Below, piece after piece: positions 47,463 through 57,420 of a stretch of DNA of 64,000 nucleotides. The notes beneath the pieces are model-generated. The model saw only the letters and a list, made by a program, of their open reading frames with translations. It had not been told where the DNA came from and did no database searches. How positions within the stretch are numbered: the stretch's first letter is position 1; every line of letters begins with the position of its first letter. The stretch covers positions 1,364,001-1,428,000 of the forward strand of contig NZ_CP061316.1 in the NCBI RefSeq assembly GCF_018688335.1, given 5' to 3'. The DNA is from Polynucleobacter sp. AP-Jannik-300A-C4 (lineage in GTDB: Bacteria > Pseudomonadota > Gammaproteobacteria > Burkholderiales > Burkholderiaceae). A program made the translations under genes and the position numbers.

Positions 47463-47642
47463 TTAGTCGTTTTTGGTTTTAACAACTTTACGGCCACGGT
47501 AGTAGCCGTTTGGTGAGATGTGGTGGCGCAAATGAGCCTCACCAGTTGTGGCTTCAACAGCCGTAGCAGGTGCGGTCAAAAAGTCGTGCGCACGGTGCAT
47601 GCCACGTTTGGATGGGGATTTTTTATTCTGTTGGACGGCCAT
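47463..47642 (-). CDS. rpmF: 50S ribosomal protein L32
   Basis: 59 residues: [20 protein letters not shown] at the start and [13 protein letters not shown] near the end are conserved in L32. There is a GGAG upstream of the ATG. The zinc cysteines of some L32 proteins are absent, as in most proteobacteria. It leads the plsX-fab operon. Confidence 0.96.
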   Translation of the reverse strand: MAVQQNKKSPSKRGMHRAHDFLTAPATAVEATTGEAHLRHHISPNGYYRGRKVVKTKND

Positions 47643-47747
47643 ATTGAACTCCTAAGCAAGGCGACATTCTAGCATGTAAATTGAGCTAAATGCTTGATTA
47701 ATTGATAAAACGTGTTTGAAATGTAAGCCCTGAAATATCGGGGCAAA

Positions 47748-48326
47748 TCAATTTTTCTTCATATTTTTCAATATGTTAAAGGGATTCTGCGGCTTTTCAG
47801 AAGCATCATCAACGTCGGCGCCCACTCCAAATGAGGAGGCATGCGGCTGACAGGCGCCCGCTGGGTGCTTTGGAATTAAAGGAAGCGAGAGGAGGATTTC
47901 ATCCTCAATTAAGCCCAAAAGGTCAAAGTGCTGGCTAGCTACCAATGGCTCCTGTTGATCATCTTCTATCGGAAAGGTATCCGCTTCCTCCTCGGTGGTC
48001 ACCAGAACAAATCGACTATCTTGAGCCAAATCGAGGCCACAATCCTGCAAACAGCTCTGACAGACCAGATGAATACGGCCTTTTATGACCAATTCCAGAA
48101 TTTGCTGGGGTTCAGAGCCTGGAGAATGAGCAAAATGGGTCTTTACCTGCCAATGAAAGCCATCCCCAGGCTCAATACTAGAGGCCTCCTCAGCCACCCT
48201 GGGTAATACTGAAATTTCTAGAAACCCTGCGCCTTGATAGGACTGAGGGGCGCAAAAATCGATCCGGCTTAGAGCCTTGGGATCGGTTGATAGCTCAACT
48301 TGAGGTAAAACTTGATTACGATTCAT
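47748..48326 (-). CDS. YceD family protein (DUF177)
   Basis: 192 residues of the YceD/DUF177 family, found upstream of rpmF in most bacteria. It has CQSCLQDC (a possible metal motif, residues 93-100) and an acidic centre (DTFPIEDDQQE, then IEDEILLSLPLIP). In plants and E. coli the family is linked to 23S rRNA accumulation. It is divergent from the maf gene. Confidence 0.85.
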   Translation of the reverse strand: MNRNQVLPQVELSTDPKALSRIDFCAPQSYQGAGFLEISVLPRVAEEASSIEPGDGFHWQVKTHFAHSPGSEPQQILELVIKGRIHLVCQSCLQDCGLDLAQDSRFVLVTTEEEADTFPIEDDQQEPLVASQHFDLLGLIEDEILLSLPLIPKHPAGACQPHASSFGVGADVDDASEKPQNPFNILKNMKKN

Positions 48327-48369
48327 GACATCAGTCTAAATGAAGGCTTTAGCGAAAGTACAAGTAGTG

Positions 48370-48963
48370 ATGAGTAATTCTGCAAAAAAACTAATTCTGG
48401 CATCCACCTCGGTCTATCGTCGCGAGCTGTTAGACCGCCTTCGGATCCCCTTTGATGTGATCTCGCCCAAGGTGGATGAAACCCCACTCCCCGGTGAAAG
48501 CACCGTGGATTTAGCTTTACGCTTAGCTAAGGCTAAAGCTGCCGCAGTGGCTAAAGATCACCCTGAGGCTTGGGTCATTGGCTCCGATCAGGTAGCCGAC
48601 CTCTGTGGCGCGGCAATTGGTAAACCAGGAAACTTTGAACGTGCCATGGCACAACTCCAACTGATGCGTGGTGCAACGGTGACTTTTCAAACGGCACTAT
48701 GTCTGATGCATGGCGATGTCGAAACAACGCTCAATATTCCTACGCAAGTGACCTTTCGCAAACTGGGTGATGATGTTCTTGAGGCCTACCTTCATGCCGA
48801 AGAGCCCTACGACTGCGCTGGTAGCGCCAAGTCCGAAGGCTTGGGAATCTCACTCCTAGAATCCATCAAGAGCGAAGATCCCACTGCATTAATTGGCTTG
48901 CCCTTGATAGCACTAAGCGGCCTCTTGCGTGATGCCGGTTTTGTCATCCCAGCAAAAAAATAA
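48370..48963 (+). CDS. Maf-like nucleotide pyrophosphatase (YceF type)
   Basis: About 197 residues. The Maf motif LILASTSVYRRELLDRL opens the protein, and WVIGSDQVADL and SAKSEGLGISLL follow. This matches the YceF group that hydrolyses 7-methyl-GTP. ATG 48370 is preferred because it lies next to the conserved motif; an in-frame ATG at 48340 would add ten residues. Confidence 0.9.
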   Translation: MSNSAKKLILASTSVYRRELLDRLRIPFDVISPKVDETPLPGESTVDLALRLAKAKAAAVAKDHPEAWVIGSDQVADLCGAAIGKPGNFERAMAQLQLMRGATVTFQTALCLMHGDVETTLNIPTQVTFRKLGDDVLEAYLHAEEPYDCAGSAKSEGLGISLLESIKSEDPTALIGLPLIALSGLLRDAGFVIPAKK

Positions 48964-49010
48964 ACAAGCTTAATTAAAAAGTAATTTAGCAAAGAGAAAA
49001 GAATTAAATA

Positions 49011-49784
49011 ATGAGTTCAACACTAGGCACCCTCTTTTTAGTTCCCAATACTTTGGGGGATGATTCTCGCGCTGAACAATTACCGTGGGTGCTACCAACT
49101 GAAACTATTGCTCAAGCTGCCAAGCTCACTCACTGGATTGTTGAGGATGCCAAAACTGCGCGGGCTTTTTTAAAAGCAGTGGATGGCGTTGCACCTTTAG
49201 CTTGCACCATTCAAGAAATGCAAATGAGTGAATGGCGTGGCGTGGCGCGTAATGCCAAATATGGTGATGCAGTCAAACCAATCGATTTACTTAAGCCACT
49301 GATTGCCGGTAAAGACATGGGCCTCATGTCAGAGGCTGGCGTTCCGGGGGTTGCAGACCCAGGTGCAGAGCTTGTGCTGGCAGCACATAAGTTAGGCGCC
49401 AAAGTAAAACCCTTAGTTGGTCCAAGTTCAATTTTGTTGGGTCTCATGGCTAGCGGTTTAAATGGTCAGCGCTTTGCATTTCAAGGCTATGTTCCACATG
49501 ATGTGCAAGACCGCATTACACGACTCAAGCAACTAGAAGTGGAGTCAAGAAAATTGCAGCAGACACAAATCTGGATTGAGACGCCTTATCGCAATACAGC
49601 GATGCTCATGGCTTGTCTTAATACACTCTCACCACAATCGATGCTTTGTATGGGAATGGATCTCAGTTTGCCGAACGAGATGATCACCACGCTCTCGATT
49701 GCAGACTGGCGTAAGCGCTTCCCAAATGAAGCTGCCTGTTCCTCACTACAAAATAGGCCAGCAATATTTCTATTGCTGGCCTAG
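49011..49784 (+). CDS. SAM-dependent methyltransferase, RsmI-related (tetrapyrrole methylase fold)
   Basis: 257 residues. The motif MGLMSEAGVPGVADPGAELV and the following VGPSSILLGLMASGL are those of RsmI, the 2'-O-methyltransferase of 16S rRNA C1402. The rest, including a longer N-terminus and an IETPYRNTAML loop, differs from true RsmI. It is a paralogue whose substrate is unknown. Confidence 0.8.
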   Translation: MSSTLGTLFLVPNTLGDDSRAEQLPWVLPTETIAQAAKLTHWIVEDAKTARAFLKAVDGVAPLACTIQEMQMSEWRGVARNAKYGDAVKPIDLLKPLIAGKDMGLMSEAGVPGVADPGAELVLAAHKLGAKVKPLVGPSSILLGLMASGLNGQRFAFQGYVPHDVQDRITRLKQLEVESRKLQQTQIWIETPYRNTAMLMACLNTLSPQSMLCMGMDLSLPNEMITTLSIADWRKRFPNEAACSSLQNRPAIFLLLA

Positions 49785-49818
49785 GCATTGATTTTGCTAC
49801 CTGGTTGATCTATCGTTT

Positions 49819-50778
49819 TTACTTTAAATCAGGCGTCTTAATTAAAGCCTTACCTGCTGCAGCGCCAACCTCAGCACCAAAACGTTTAGCAACGCGCTCT
49901 GCGAAATTCTCTTTCATGGTGTAGTCGAGAATATCTGGTGCTTTAAAAATATCGCGCGCTACAGTCTCCACCGTGCCATAGCCATCAACCAAACCAATTT
50001 TGATTGCTTGCTCGCCATTCCAAACTCGACCCGAGAACATTTCCGGAGTTTCTTTTAGACGATCACCACGACCCGCTTTGACTACCGCAATAAATTGCTG
50101 ATGAATCTCATCGATCATGGTTTTAATCATCTCCACTTGCTGTGGGTTTTCTTTAGAGAACGGATCCATCATTCCCTTATTCGAGCCAGCAGTAATCATG
50201 CGACGAGTGACACCCAACTTATCCATCAGACCAGTAAATCCAAAGCCTTCCATGATCACGCCGATAGAGCCAACCAAACTCGCCTTATCAACCAGAATTT
50301 GATCTCCCGCAACAGCCACGTAGTAACCACCTGATGCGCAGATATCTTCCACGACGACATACAGCGGTTTAGCTGGATAGAGCTTACGTAAGCGCTGAAT
50401 CTCATCATTCATCATGCCGGCCTGAACTGGAGAACCACCAGGACTATTAATACGCAAAACAACACCTACGCTACTCTCATTTTCAAATGCAGAAGTGAGT
50501 GATGAGTTGATGTCTAAAGCATTAGCCAGCGAGCTTGAGGAAATCTCTCCTTCTATCGTTACTAAAGCGGTGTGCTTCTCTGTTCCCATGCCGCGACCAG
50601 GTAAATTGAAATCAAACACCGCCAGCACTACGCCAATAAAGATGAAGAGAGTAAGAATGCGAAAGACTGCTCTCCAGCGACGCGCCTTACGAGTCTCTTT
50701 TAAATTCTCTAGCAATAAATGCTCTAGGGCTTGACGCTCCCAATTTTGATTCACATTCTCGGATTGATTTTGATCCAT
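49819..50778 (-). CDS. sppA: S49 family signal peptide peptidase (SppA-like)
   Basis: 319 residues. One N-terminal membrane anchor (about residues 40-60) and an S49 domain with RINSPGGSPVQAG, VEDICASGGYYVAVAGDQI (nucleophile Ser) and the general-base Lys downstream (SLVGSIGVI, then ITAGSNKG). It degrades cleaved signal peptides in the membrane. The short form is half the length of E. coli SppA. Confidence 0.92.
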   Translation of the reverse strand: MDQNQSENVNQNWERQALEHLLLENLKETRKARRWRAVFRILTLFIFIGVVLAVFDFNLPGRGMGTEKHTALVTIEGEISSSSLANALDINSSLTSAFENESSVGVVLRINSPGGSPVQAGMMNDEIQRLRKLYPAKPLYVVVEDICASGGYYVAVAGDQILVDKASLVGSIGVIMEGFGFTGLMDKLGVTRRMITAGSNKGMMDPFSKENPQQVEMIKTMIDEIHQQFIAVVKAGRGDRLKETPEMFSGRVWNGEQAIKIGLVDGYGTVETVARDIFKAPDILDYTMKENFAERVAKRFGAEVGAAAGKALIKTPDLK

Positions 50779-50782
50779 CTTT

Positions 50783-51487
50783 TTAATCCTTCTTTACTAA
50801 CTCGTTTTTAATAGTGAGATTGTCGCTAAGCCATTGACTTAGCTGTGAGACATCATCCACATGAATTAATGATGGCGCTTCTTTTAGAGTGCTCGGAGGG
50901 TGTGCGCCATAAGTTACCGCTACCGCATCAACCCCTGCATTAGCCGCCATATCTAAATCATGGGTGGTGTCACCAATCATTAACATCCGACGCATCGGCA
51001 CTTGCATGACGTCAGAAAGCTCCAAGAGCATTCCGGGATGGGGTTTAGAAAAGGATTCATCTGCAGTGCGTGTCTCATGGAACATCTGCTCAAGCTGGTG
51101 ATGCTGTAGAGATCGATCTAATCCCACACGAGATTTACCTGTGGCAACGCCCAATAAGTAACCATCCTCGCGCAAGCGATGTAGTAGCTCACGAATACCT
51201 GGGAATAAATCCAACTCGTGATCTTTAGCGAGGTAGTGATACCGAAAACGTTCAGTCAGCTTGGGAAAGTGCGCCGGTTCAATCCATGGCACCGCCCTTC
51301 TCAGTGAATCCTGAATACCCAAACCAATGACTGAACTGGCCAGAGTGTCATCTGGCTCTTTGAAACCTAAGTCACGGCAAGCTTGCTGAATACAGTTCAC
51401 GATCGTCGGCGTGGAGTCCATGATGGTTCCATCCCAATCCCAGACAATCAGGTCGTAACGTCTATCGCGTTTTTGCTCTTCAAGCAT
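50783..51487 (-). CDS. HAD-family phosphatase (phosphoglycolate phosphatase-like)
   Basis: About 234 residues. The HAD motif I is VWDWDGTIMDST, motif II/III VATGKSR and motif IV MLMIGDTTHDLDMA. The closest type is Gph-like HAD-IA. It overlaps the end of rluC (ATGCTTGA), an arrangement common in Burkholderiaceae; a TTG at 51502 would also be in frame. The substrate is not certain. Confidence 0.88.
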   Translation of the reverse strand: MLEEQKRDRRYDLIVWDWDGTIMDSTPTIVNCIQQACRDLGFKEPDDTLASSVIGLGIQDSLRRAVPWIEPAHFPKLTERFRYHYLAKDHELDLFPGIRELLHRLREDGYLLGVATGKSRVGLDRSLQHHQLEQMFHETRTADESFSKPHPGMLLELSDVMQVPMRRMLMIGDTTHDLDMAANAGVDAVAVTYGAHPPSTLKEAPSLIHVDDVSQLSQWLSDNLTIKNELVKKD

Positions 51488-52499
51488 TTTGGGGTACTTC
51501 AAAGTTTTTCATCATGGCAGTAAATTCAGCAGGTAATGGTGATTCGATACGCATTTTCTCGCCAGTACGGGGATGGGTAAAGCCAGCTAAGTGAGCATGC
51601 AAATACAAGCGTTTGGATTTCACAATCTTGTCTTGGTCTTCAAAGCCGTACTTATCATCACCCAAAATGGAATGACCTAATTTCTGGAGGTGTACGCGGA
51701 TTTGGTGAGTACGCCCGGTTTTTAACTGAGCCTCTGCCAAGGTAATAGCATCCTCTCCCCGCTTCATTACTTTGGTAACACGCAAAGCGGTATGACTTGG
51801 TAGCCCATCTGGATCAACGCGCACTCGGCGCTCGCCATTGGCCAGCAGGTATTTATGTAATGCAAATTTCAGTTGCATGGTGCCTGCACCTTGAGCAATC
51901 TCGCCATGGGCTAGCAAGTAGTAACGCTTGTCTGTTTGACCTTCGCGAATCTGGCGATGCAGTTCCACCAAGGCACTGCGCTTTTTAGCCAAGAGTAGGA
52001 CGCCGGAGGTATCTCGATCCAAACGGTGTACCAATTCCAAAAATTTGAGCTCAGGCCGTGTAATACGTAAGGTCTCTATCACGCCCAGGGCAATGCCTGA
52101 ACCACCATGAACCGCCAAACCTGCTGGTTTGTTTACTATTAATAAAGCTTCATCCTCAAACAAAATCGGCATTTTGTCGGAATAGCCCTGTGCCCGATTC
52201 TTAGTTTGGGCGGTATTGACTGCCGCCATTTGAGCAGGTTCGGCTATCCGAACCGGAGGAACTCTGACTATATCCCCCTCTACCAATCGCGTAGTCGGCT
52301 CAGCCCTTTTCTTATTCACCCGAACCTCGCCAGAGCGAATAATTCGATAAACGTGGCTTTTAGGAACCCCTTTTGCCCAACGCAAGAGGTAATTATCCAA
52401 ACGCTGACCAGCCTCTTCTGGACCAATGGTCTGAAGATGAACGGCGGCCGGAGCACTGGTTTTTACCTGCAAAGGCTTGGAAATGGGTTTGGATTTCAT
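51480..52499 (-). CDS. rluC: 23S rRNA pseudouridine synthase RluC-type
   Basis: 339 residues: an N-terminal S4 RNA-binding domain (GQRLDNYLLRWAKGVPKSHV) and a catalytic RluA-family domain with HRLDRDTSGVLLLAK (Asp nucleophile). RluC modifies U955, U2504 and U2580 in E. coli. It is divergent from rne, as in many proteobacteria. Confidence 0.92.
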   Translation of the reverse strand: MKSKPISKPLQVKTSAPAAVHLQTIGPEEAGQRLDNYLLRWAKGVPKSHVYRIIRSGEVRVNKKRAEPTTRLVEGDIVRVPPVRIAEPAQMAAVNTAQTKNRAQGYSDKMPILFEDEALLIVNKPAGLAVHGGSGIALGVIETLRITRPELKFLELVHRLDRDTSGVLLLAKKRSALVELHRQIREGQTDKRYYLLAHGEIAQGAGTMQLKFALHKYLLANGERRVRVDPDGLPSHTALRVTKVMKRGEDAITLAEAQLKTGRTHQIRVHLQKLGHSILGDDKYGFEDQDKIVKSKRLYLHAHLAGFTHPRTGEKMRIESPLPAEFTAMMKNFEVPQNA

Positions 52500-52575
52500 G
52501 ATTTATCTCTCTTGCCACCCCGACGGGGGTCGACAAGGGACTTAACAATACCCCATTGTCCTTCAACTTGTGCCG

Positions 52576-52581
52576 TATAAT
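52576..52581 (+). promoter_or_regulatory. Candidate -10 box of rne
   Basis: A perfect TATAAT. A TTGTCC at 52556-52561 is only 14 bases upstream, so the -35 is unclear. Initiation near 52588 would give an rne leader of about 370 nt. Confidence 0.45.
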
Positions 52582-52587
52582 CAACGC

Positions 52588-52959
52588 TCTAGCCAATTTA
52601 TTGGCCCGAGACAAGCCTGATTCAGGCGTGAATCGTGGAGCTTGGAGTCGCCCTTAATAGACTCCCGGGGTTGCCCCTCCCCCGTTGTAATGAGGCGCAG
52701 GGTTGGTGTGCCGTATGCCGCGACCCGCGATTAGAAGACAGTTTTCAGGCGCGCGCCTGCATTGATGACCTAAAGGAGGTCTCTGCGGCGATCGTCAAGT
52801 GTGGCACCGGTTTAACAACATTGAACTTGGTGTACCAGGCAGTAAATGCTTGGATTGGCTTGATCCACACTCCAAAGCCGCGAATGGGCTATGCCCCAAG
52901 CGGTATCTAACCTGTCCCTAGCGCAGCGCGCAACGATGCACTCCCAATAGGAGAGTGTT
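52588..52959 (+). promoter_or_regulatory. Long structured 5' leader of rne
   Basis: The 460-base gap between rluC and rne holds no convincing gene. It contains several perfect hairpins: GCCTG/CAGGC (52615-52627), GGAGTC/GACTCC (52644-52665), GGGG/CCCC (52667-52677), a 14-base palindrome (52746-52759), GACCT/AGGTC (52767-52781), and CACTC/GAGTG (52939-52957) enclosing the GGAGAG ribosome binding site. E. coli rne has a 361-nt leader by which RNase E controls its own mRNA; this one is similar in length but is not obviously the same motif. Confidence 0.55.
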
Positions 52960-55611
52960 ATGAAACGCATGTTATTTAATGCAACTCAACAAGAAGAGTT
53001 GCGAGTTGCCATCGTCGATGGTCAAAAACTCATCGATATTGATATCGAAGCTGCCGGTCGTGAACAACGCAAAGGCAATATTTACAAAGGTGTTATTACC
53101 CGCATTGAGCCTTCGCTCGAGGCTTGCTTTGTAAATTACGGCGAAGAACGCCATGGCTTCCTGCCATTTAAAGAAGTTGCCCGCACCTACTTTAAAGAGG
53201 GTATTGATGTCCGTAATGCCTCTATTAAGGATGCATTGCGTGAAGGCCAAGAAATCATTGTCCAGGTGGAAAAAGAAGAGCGTGGCCAAAAAGGTGCCGC
53301 ACTCACTTCTTTTGTCTCACTAGCAGGCCGCTATTTGGTATTAATGCCAAATAACCCACGTGGAGGCGGTGTTTCTCGTCGCATCGAAGGCGAAGATCGT
53401 CAAGAACTCCGTGAAGCAATGTCCCAATTACAAGTACCAGATGGTATGAGCATCATTGCTCGTACAGCCGGTATTGGCCGTGACGCCACTGAATTGCAGT
53501 GGGATTTAAGCTATCTCATGCAGTTGTGGACCGCGATTGATGAAGCCGCTAAAGGCAATTCAGCGCCGCTATTGATTTACCTCGAATCCAGCTTAGTGAT
53601 TCGTGCGATTCGTGATTACTTCCAACCAGATATTGGTGAGATTCTCATCGATACGGATGACATCTACGAGCAAGCTGCAGCCTTTATGTCTGTAGTAATG
53701 CCGGATAACTTGCCTAGAGTGAAGCGTTACCAAGACGATGTTCCATTGTTCTCCCGCTTCCAAATCGAGCATCAGATTGAAACTGCGTACTCACGTACCG
53801 TGCCATTACCATCCGGTGGCGCAATCGTGATTGACCATACTGAAGCTTTAGTTTCAGTAGACGTCAACTCTGCACGTGCAACCCGCGGCTCTGATATTGA
53901 AGAGACTGCAACCCGCACCAACTTAGAAGCTGCCGATGAAATCGCTCGTCAAGCACGTTTACGTGACTTGGGTGGCTTGATCGTGATCGACTTCATTGAT
54001 ATGGAATCGAGCAAGGCACAAAAGGATGTTGAGAATCGTTTGCGCGATGCTCTGCGCCATGACCGCGCTCGTGTCCAGATGGGTAAGATTTCCAAGTTTG
54101 GTTTGATGGAAATGTCACGCCAGCGTTTACGCCCTGCTCTGTCTGAGGGCAGCCATGTAACTTGCCCACGTTGTAACGGTACAGGCCATATCCGCGATAC
54201 CGAATCATCTGCATTGCAAGTCTTGCGCATCATCCAAGAAGAGGCAATGAAAGAAAACACTGCTGCTATTCATTCACAAGTTCCAGTCGAAGTGGCTGCA
54301 TTCTTGCTCAATGAGAAGCGCGCTGAAGTCATCAAGATTGAGACACGCTTCAAAGTCAATGTCTTAATGATTCCAAACAAGCATTTAGAAACTCCACATT
54401 ACAAGCTTGAGCGTTTACGCCATGACGATCCGCGTCTTGACGATCAGAAGGCTAGCTATGTGATGGCTGAAGAAGCTGCTGCTGAACTCGAAACAGATAC
54501 TGCAGTAAGTCGCAAAGATGCAGATGTCAAAGTTCGCCCAGAAGCTGCTGTTAAAGGTATTACGCCAAATGCACCAGCACCTGTAAGCCAGCCACGTCCT
54601 GCGCGCACTGAAAAAGCTAGCACTGAAACTGCTAGCTCCGGTGGATTCTTTGGATTTATTAAGAGCCTATTCTCTTCAACGCCTGCGCCAGAAGTGAAGC
54701 CTGCTCCAAGCGCACCCCGTGGTCGCAATCAAAACAATCGCAACGGCAATAACCGCAACCGTGGTCGTCGTGGCGAACGTAGTGATCGCGGTGAGCGCCC
54801 AGTTGAAGGTGCAGCAAGCGCCGAAGGTACAAATGCTCCACGCGAAGCGGGTTCAAGTAGAGGTCGTCAAGATGGTCGCAACCGCAATGGCAATAACGGC
54901 AATCGCAATCAAAATCCAAGACCAGAAAATCCAGCTGCGGTAACTCCAGCTACTGAGGCTGCTCCAGGTACTGATACAGCACCAAGTGCGGATGGTGAAG
55001 AGCGTCGTGGTCGTGGTCGCAACCGTCGTGGTCGTGGTCGTGGTCAACGTGGTGAGCGCACCGAGTCTACTGGTGATGCAGCGATTGCTTCTGTTGTTGC
55101 AGTAGCCACTTCATTCTCAGGTCCTCCAGTTGGAATGGCTGGGGCATCTGCTTCCATGCCGATTCAGAATATCGCTCAAAGCTTTGGAAACAGTGTTGCG
55201 CCAGCAGCTTCGAATGATGTGAAAGAGCGTGCACCTCGCGCGCCTAGAGAGCCAAGAGAGCAGCGTGCACCGCGTCAAAGCAATCGCCCTGATAACACTG
55301 CAACAGCCCCTACCGCACAGGCAGTGGTCACATCAGTAACAGCAGCTGCAATTGAAGTCATTGCTAAGCCAGTACCTGAGCTTCCTAAGGTTGCCTTCCA
55401 AGCACTCGAAGAGACTCCATTGCATAGCGTGGTTCAGTCTGCTGGTATGGTCTGGGTGGCCACAGACTCTAGCAAGCATCAAGAAGCACAATCACAAATC
55501 AAAGCTGAGCCAGAAGTTTTGCCTATGGGTAGAACTCCAAAGGCTCCTGTTAACTTGCAAACTGGTCCAATGGTTTTAGTTGAAACCGGCGGCCAAGAAA
55601 AAACGGTTTAA
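52960..55611 (+). CDS. rne: Ribonuclease E
   Basis: 883 residues. The N-terminal catalytic half has an S1 domain (about residues 35-120), the DNase I-like region with magnesium residues Asp344 and Asp347 ([13 protein letters not shown]) and the zinc-link C402PRC405. From about residue 580 the protein is low complexity, rich in Arg, Asn and Gly ([18 protein letters not shown]), typical of the RNA-binding degradosome scaffold. It cuts AU-rich single-stranded RNA in mRNA decay and rRNA/tRNA maturation. A GGAGAG lies 5 bases before the ATG. Confidence 0.97.
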   Translation: MKRMLFNATQQEELRVAIVDGQKLIDIDIEAAGREQRKGNIYKGVITRIEPSLEACFVNYGEERHGFLPFKEVARTYFKEGIDVRNASIKDALREGQEIIVQVEKEERGQKGAALTSFVSLAGRYLVLMPNNPRGGGVSRRIEGEDRQELREAMSQLQVPDGMSIIARTAGIGRDATELQWDLSYLMQLWTAIDEAAKGNSAPLLIYLESSLVIRAIRDYFQPDIGEILIDTDDIYEQAAAFMSVVMPDNLPRVKRYQDDVPLFSRFQIEHQIETAYSRTVPLPSGGAIVIDHTEALVSVDVNSARATRGSDIEETATRTNLEAADEIARQARLRDLGGLIVIDFIDMESSKAQKDVENRLRDALRHDRARVQMGKISKFGLMEMSRQRLRPALSEGSHVTCPRCNGTGHIRDTESSALQVLRIIQEEAMKENTAAIHSQVPVEVAAFLLNEKRAEVIKIETRFKVNVLMIPNKHLETPHYKLERLRHDDPRLDDQKASYVMAEEAAAELETDTAVSRKDADVKVRPEAAVKGITPNAPAPVSQPRPARTEKASTETASSGGFFGFIKSLFSSTPAPEVKPAPSAPRGRNQNNRNGNNRNRGRRGERSDRGERPVEGAASAEGTNAPREAGSSRGRQDGRNRNGNNGNRNQNPRPENPAAVTPATEAAPGTDTAPSADGEERRGRGRNRRGRGRGQRGERTESTGDAAIASVVAVATSFSGPPVGMAGASASMPIQNIAQSFGNSVAPAASNDVKERAPRAPREPREQRAPRQSNRPDNTATAPTAQAVVTSVTAAAIEVIAKPVPELPKVAFQALEETPLHSVVQSAGMVWVATDSSKHQEAQSQIKAEPEVLPMGRTPKAPVNLQTGPMVLVETGGQEKTV

Positions 55612-55693
55612 TCCAATTTCTCCAGACTGCTATTTATCCCACAAGGATATTTGGCAGTTTGGCAGAAACACCGTTTCACAGCCATAATGAGAC

Positions 55694-56806
55694 ATGGTTG
55701 AAAAAGTCATTCCCATACGTGTAGATGAAGGCAAAGGCCTTACGCCGTCCATTCCTGGGCAGCTTGTTGCCGCCAATACTTCAAGCAAAGATACTCGCGG
55801 GCGCCCTCTTCGTGATTTACGAATCTCCGTAACTGATCGATGTAATTTCCGCTGCACCTATTGCATGCCTAAGGAAATCTTCGACAAAGACTATCCATAT
55901 CTCTCTCATAGTGATTTACTGAGTTTTGAAGAGATCACTCGCTTAACAACTATCTTTGCTTCTCTGGGTGTAGAAAAAATTCGCCTCACTGGTGGCGAGC
56001 CTTTGCTGCGTAAAAATCTCGAAGTACTTGTTGAAATGCTCGCCAAGATTCGCACTACGACAAATCAAGCACTTGATCTAACACTCACTACCAATGGCAG
56101 CATATTACGCAAGAAGGCTGCCGCATTGAAAGCAGCAGGCTTGCAGCGCTTGACGATTAGTCTTGATGGATTGAATGACGACATCTTCAAAAAAATGAAT
56201 GATGTCGACTTTCCGGTCACAGATGTACTTGATGGAATTGCTGCAGCTCAAGAAGCAGGCTTCACTAATCTCAAAGTCAATATGGTTGTGAAGAAGGGTA
56301 CAAACGATCAAGAGATTATTGGCATGGCCAAGCACTTCAAAGGCAGTGGTGTGACGCTACGCTTTATTGAATTCATGGACGTAGGTAGCTCTAACGGCTG
56401 GGATATGTCACAAGTGCTTCCCTCTCAAGAAGTTGCCAATCGTATCAACGCAATCTTTCCGATTGAACCTATTGAGGCTAATTATCCTGGTGAAGTAGCT
56501 CAGCGCTGGCGTTATCTAGATGGCTCTGGTGAGATTGGCTTTATTTCCAGTGTCACACAAACTTTCTGCCATGAATGCACGCGAGCTCGCATTTCTACCG
56601 ATGGTCAACTCTATCTTTGCTTATTTGCAAATGAAGGTTTTGACTTCAAAACGCTCTTGCGTTCTGGTAGAAGCGATTTAGAAATTGCCAACGCCATCAT
56701 GTCTACATGGTCTGGGCGCAATGATCACTACTCCGAAATTCGGGGATCCAATACCGCTGAATTGAAATCTGCTCGCAAGGTAGAAATGTCTTACATCGGC
56801 GGCTAA
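55694..56806 (+). CDS. moaA: GTP 3',8-cyclase MoaA
   Basis: 370-residue radical SAM enzyme. The N-terminal cluster cysteines are in [13 protein letters not shown]. The C-terminal cluster is in [20 protein letters not shown], and the protein ends in Gly-Gly, needed for activity. It starts molybdenum cofactor synthesis from GTP with MoaC (not in the window). The mobA ATG shares its last base. Confidence 0.96.
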   Translation: MVEKVIPIRVDEGKGLTPSIPGQLVAANTSSKDTRGRPLRDLRISVTDRCNFRCTYCMPKEIFDKDYPYLSHSDLLSFEEITRLTTIFASLGVEKIRLTGGEPLLRKNLEVLVEMLAKIRTTTNQALDLTLTTNGSILRKKAAALKAAGLQRLTISLDGLNDDIFKKMNDVDFPVTDVLDGIAAAQEAGFTNLKVNMVVKKGTNDQEIIGMAKHFKGSGVTLRFIEFMDVGSSNGWDMSQVLPSQEVANRINAIFPIEPIEANYPGEVAQRWRYLDGSGEIGFISSVTQTFCHECTRARISTDGQLYLCLFANEGFDFKTLLRSGRSDLEIANAIMSTWSGRNDHYSEIRGSNTAELKSARKVEMSYIGG

Positions 56807-57420
56807 TGATTACCTCTGAACACATTACTGGACTCATTTTGGCGGGAGGTCGCGCCCAAAGAATGGGTGGCATCGATAAGGGTTTAATTCCCTTTCATGG
56901 CAAGCCTCTAATTGAATCTGCCATTAGTCGACTCAAACCTCAAGTTAGCACCATTCTGATTAATGCCAACCGCAGCATTACCAAGTATGCACACTATAGT
57001 TACCCGGTATTCATGGATGAAACCCCTGACTTCTCCGGCCCCTTAGCTGGTTTTTCAGTGGGTCTCAAGCACTGCAAAACACCTTACCTACTTACATCAC
57101 CCTGCGACTCCCCTTTATTGCCGGACGATCTTGCCCAAAAAATGGCAGACGAACTGGAGAGCAATAATTTAGAGCTCGTCTTTGCTTCTTCAAAGGAAGA
57201 CGATGGCAAGATTTGGTCTCAGCCTGTCTTCTGCTTAATGAAAAGTAGTTTGAAAGACTCTTTAGATTCCTTTTTAAGTAAAGGCGATTTAAAAATTGAT
57301 CGCTGGTTTAAAGAGTTGCAATCTGGCACGGTGGTTTTTGAAAATCCACAAGCGTTTGCCAATGTGAACACACCAGAAGAGTTAGCAGTTTTAGAAAAAA
57401 TATCTTCATGTCAAACTTAA
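56806..57420 (+). CDS. mobA: Molybdenum cofactor guanylyltransferase
   Basis: 204 residues with the nucleotide-binding start GLILAGGRAQRMGGIDKGLI (residues 9-28) and LTSPCDSPLLPDDL. It attaches GMP to Mo-molybdopterin for DMSO-reductase-type enzymes. It overlaps moeA2 by 13 bases. Confidence 0.93.
   Translation: MITSEHITGLILAGGRAQRMGGIDKGLIPFHGKPLIESAISRLKPQVSTILINANRSITKYAHYSYPVFMDETPDFSGPLAGFSVGLKHCKTPYLLTSPCDSPLLPDDLAQKMADELESNNLELVFASSKEDDGKIWSQPVFCLMKSSLKDSLDSFLSKGDLKIDRWFKELQSGTVVFENPQAFANVNTPEELAVLEKISSCQT

Noticed and set aside
52635..52910. 91-codon plus-strand frame in the rluC-rne gap
   Set aside because: GTG start, no ribosome binding site, no family resemblance, and it lies across several hairpins of the rne leader.
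54659..54919. Minus-strand frame inside rne rich in Cys, Asp, His and Tyr
   Set aside because: It is the antisense shadow of the Arg/Asn/Gly-rich RNase E tail; such repeats open long frames on the opposite strand.
54715..55060. Repetitive sequence within rne considered as a DNA repeat element
   Set aside because: The repeats are codon-level (Arg/Asn/Gly), in frame and typical of RNase E C-terminal scaffolds.
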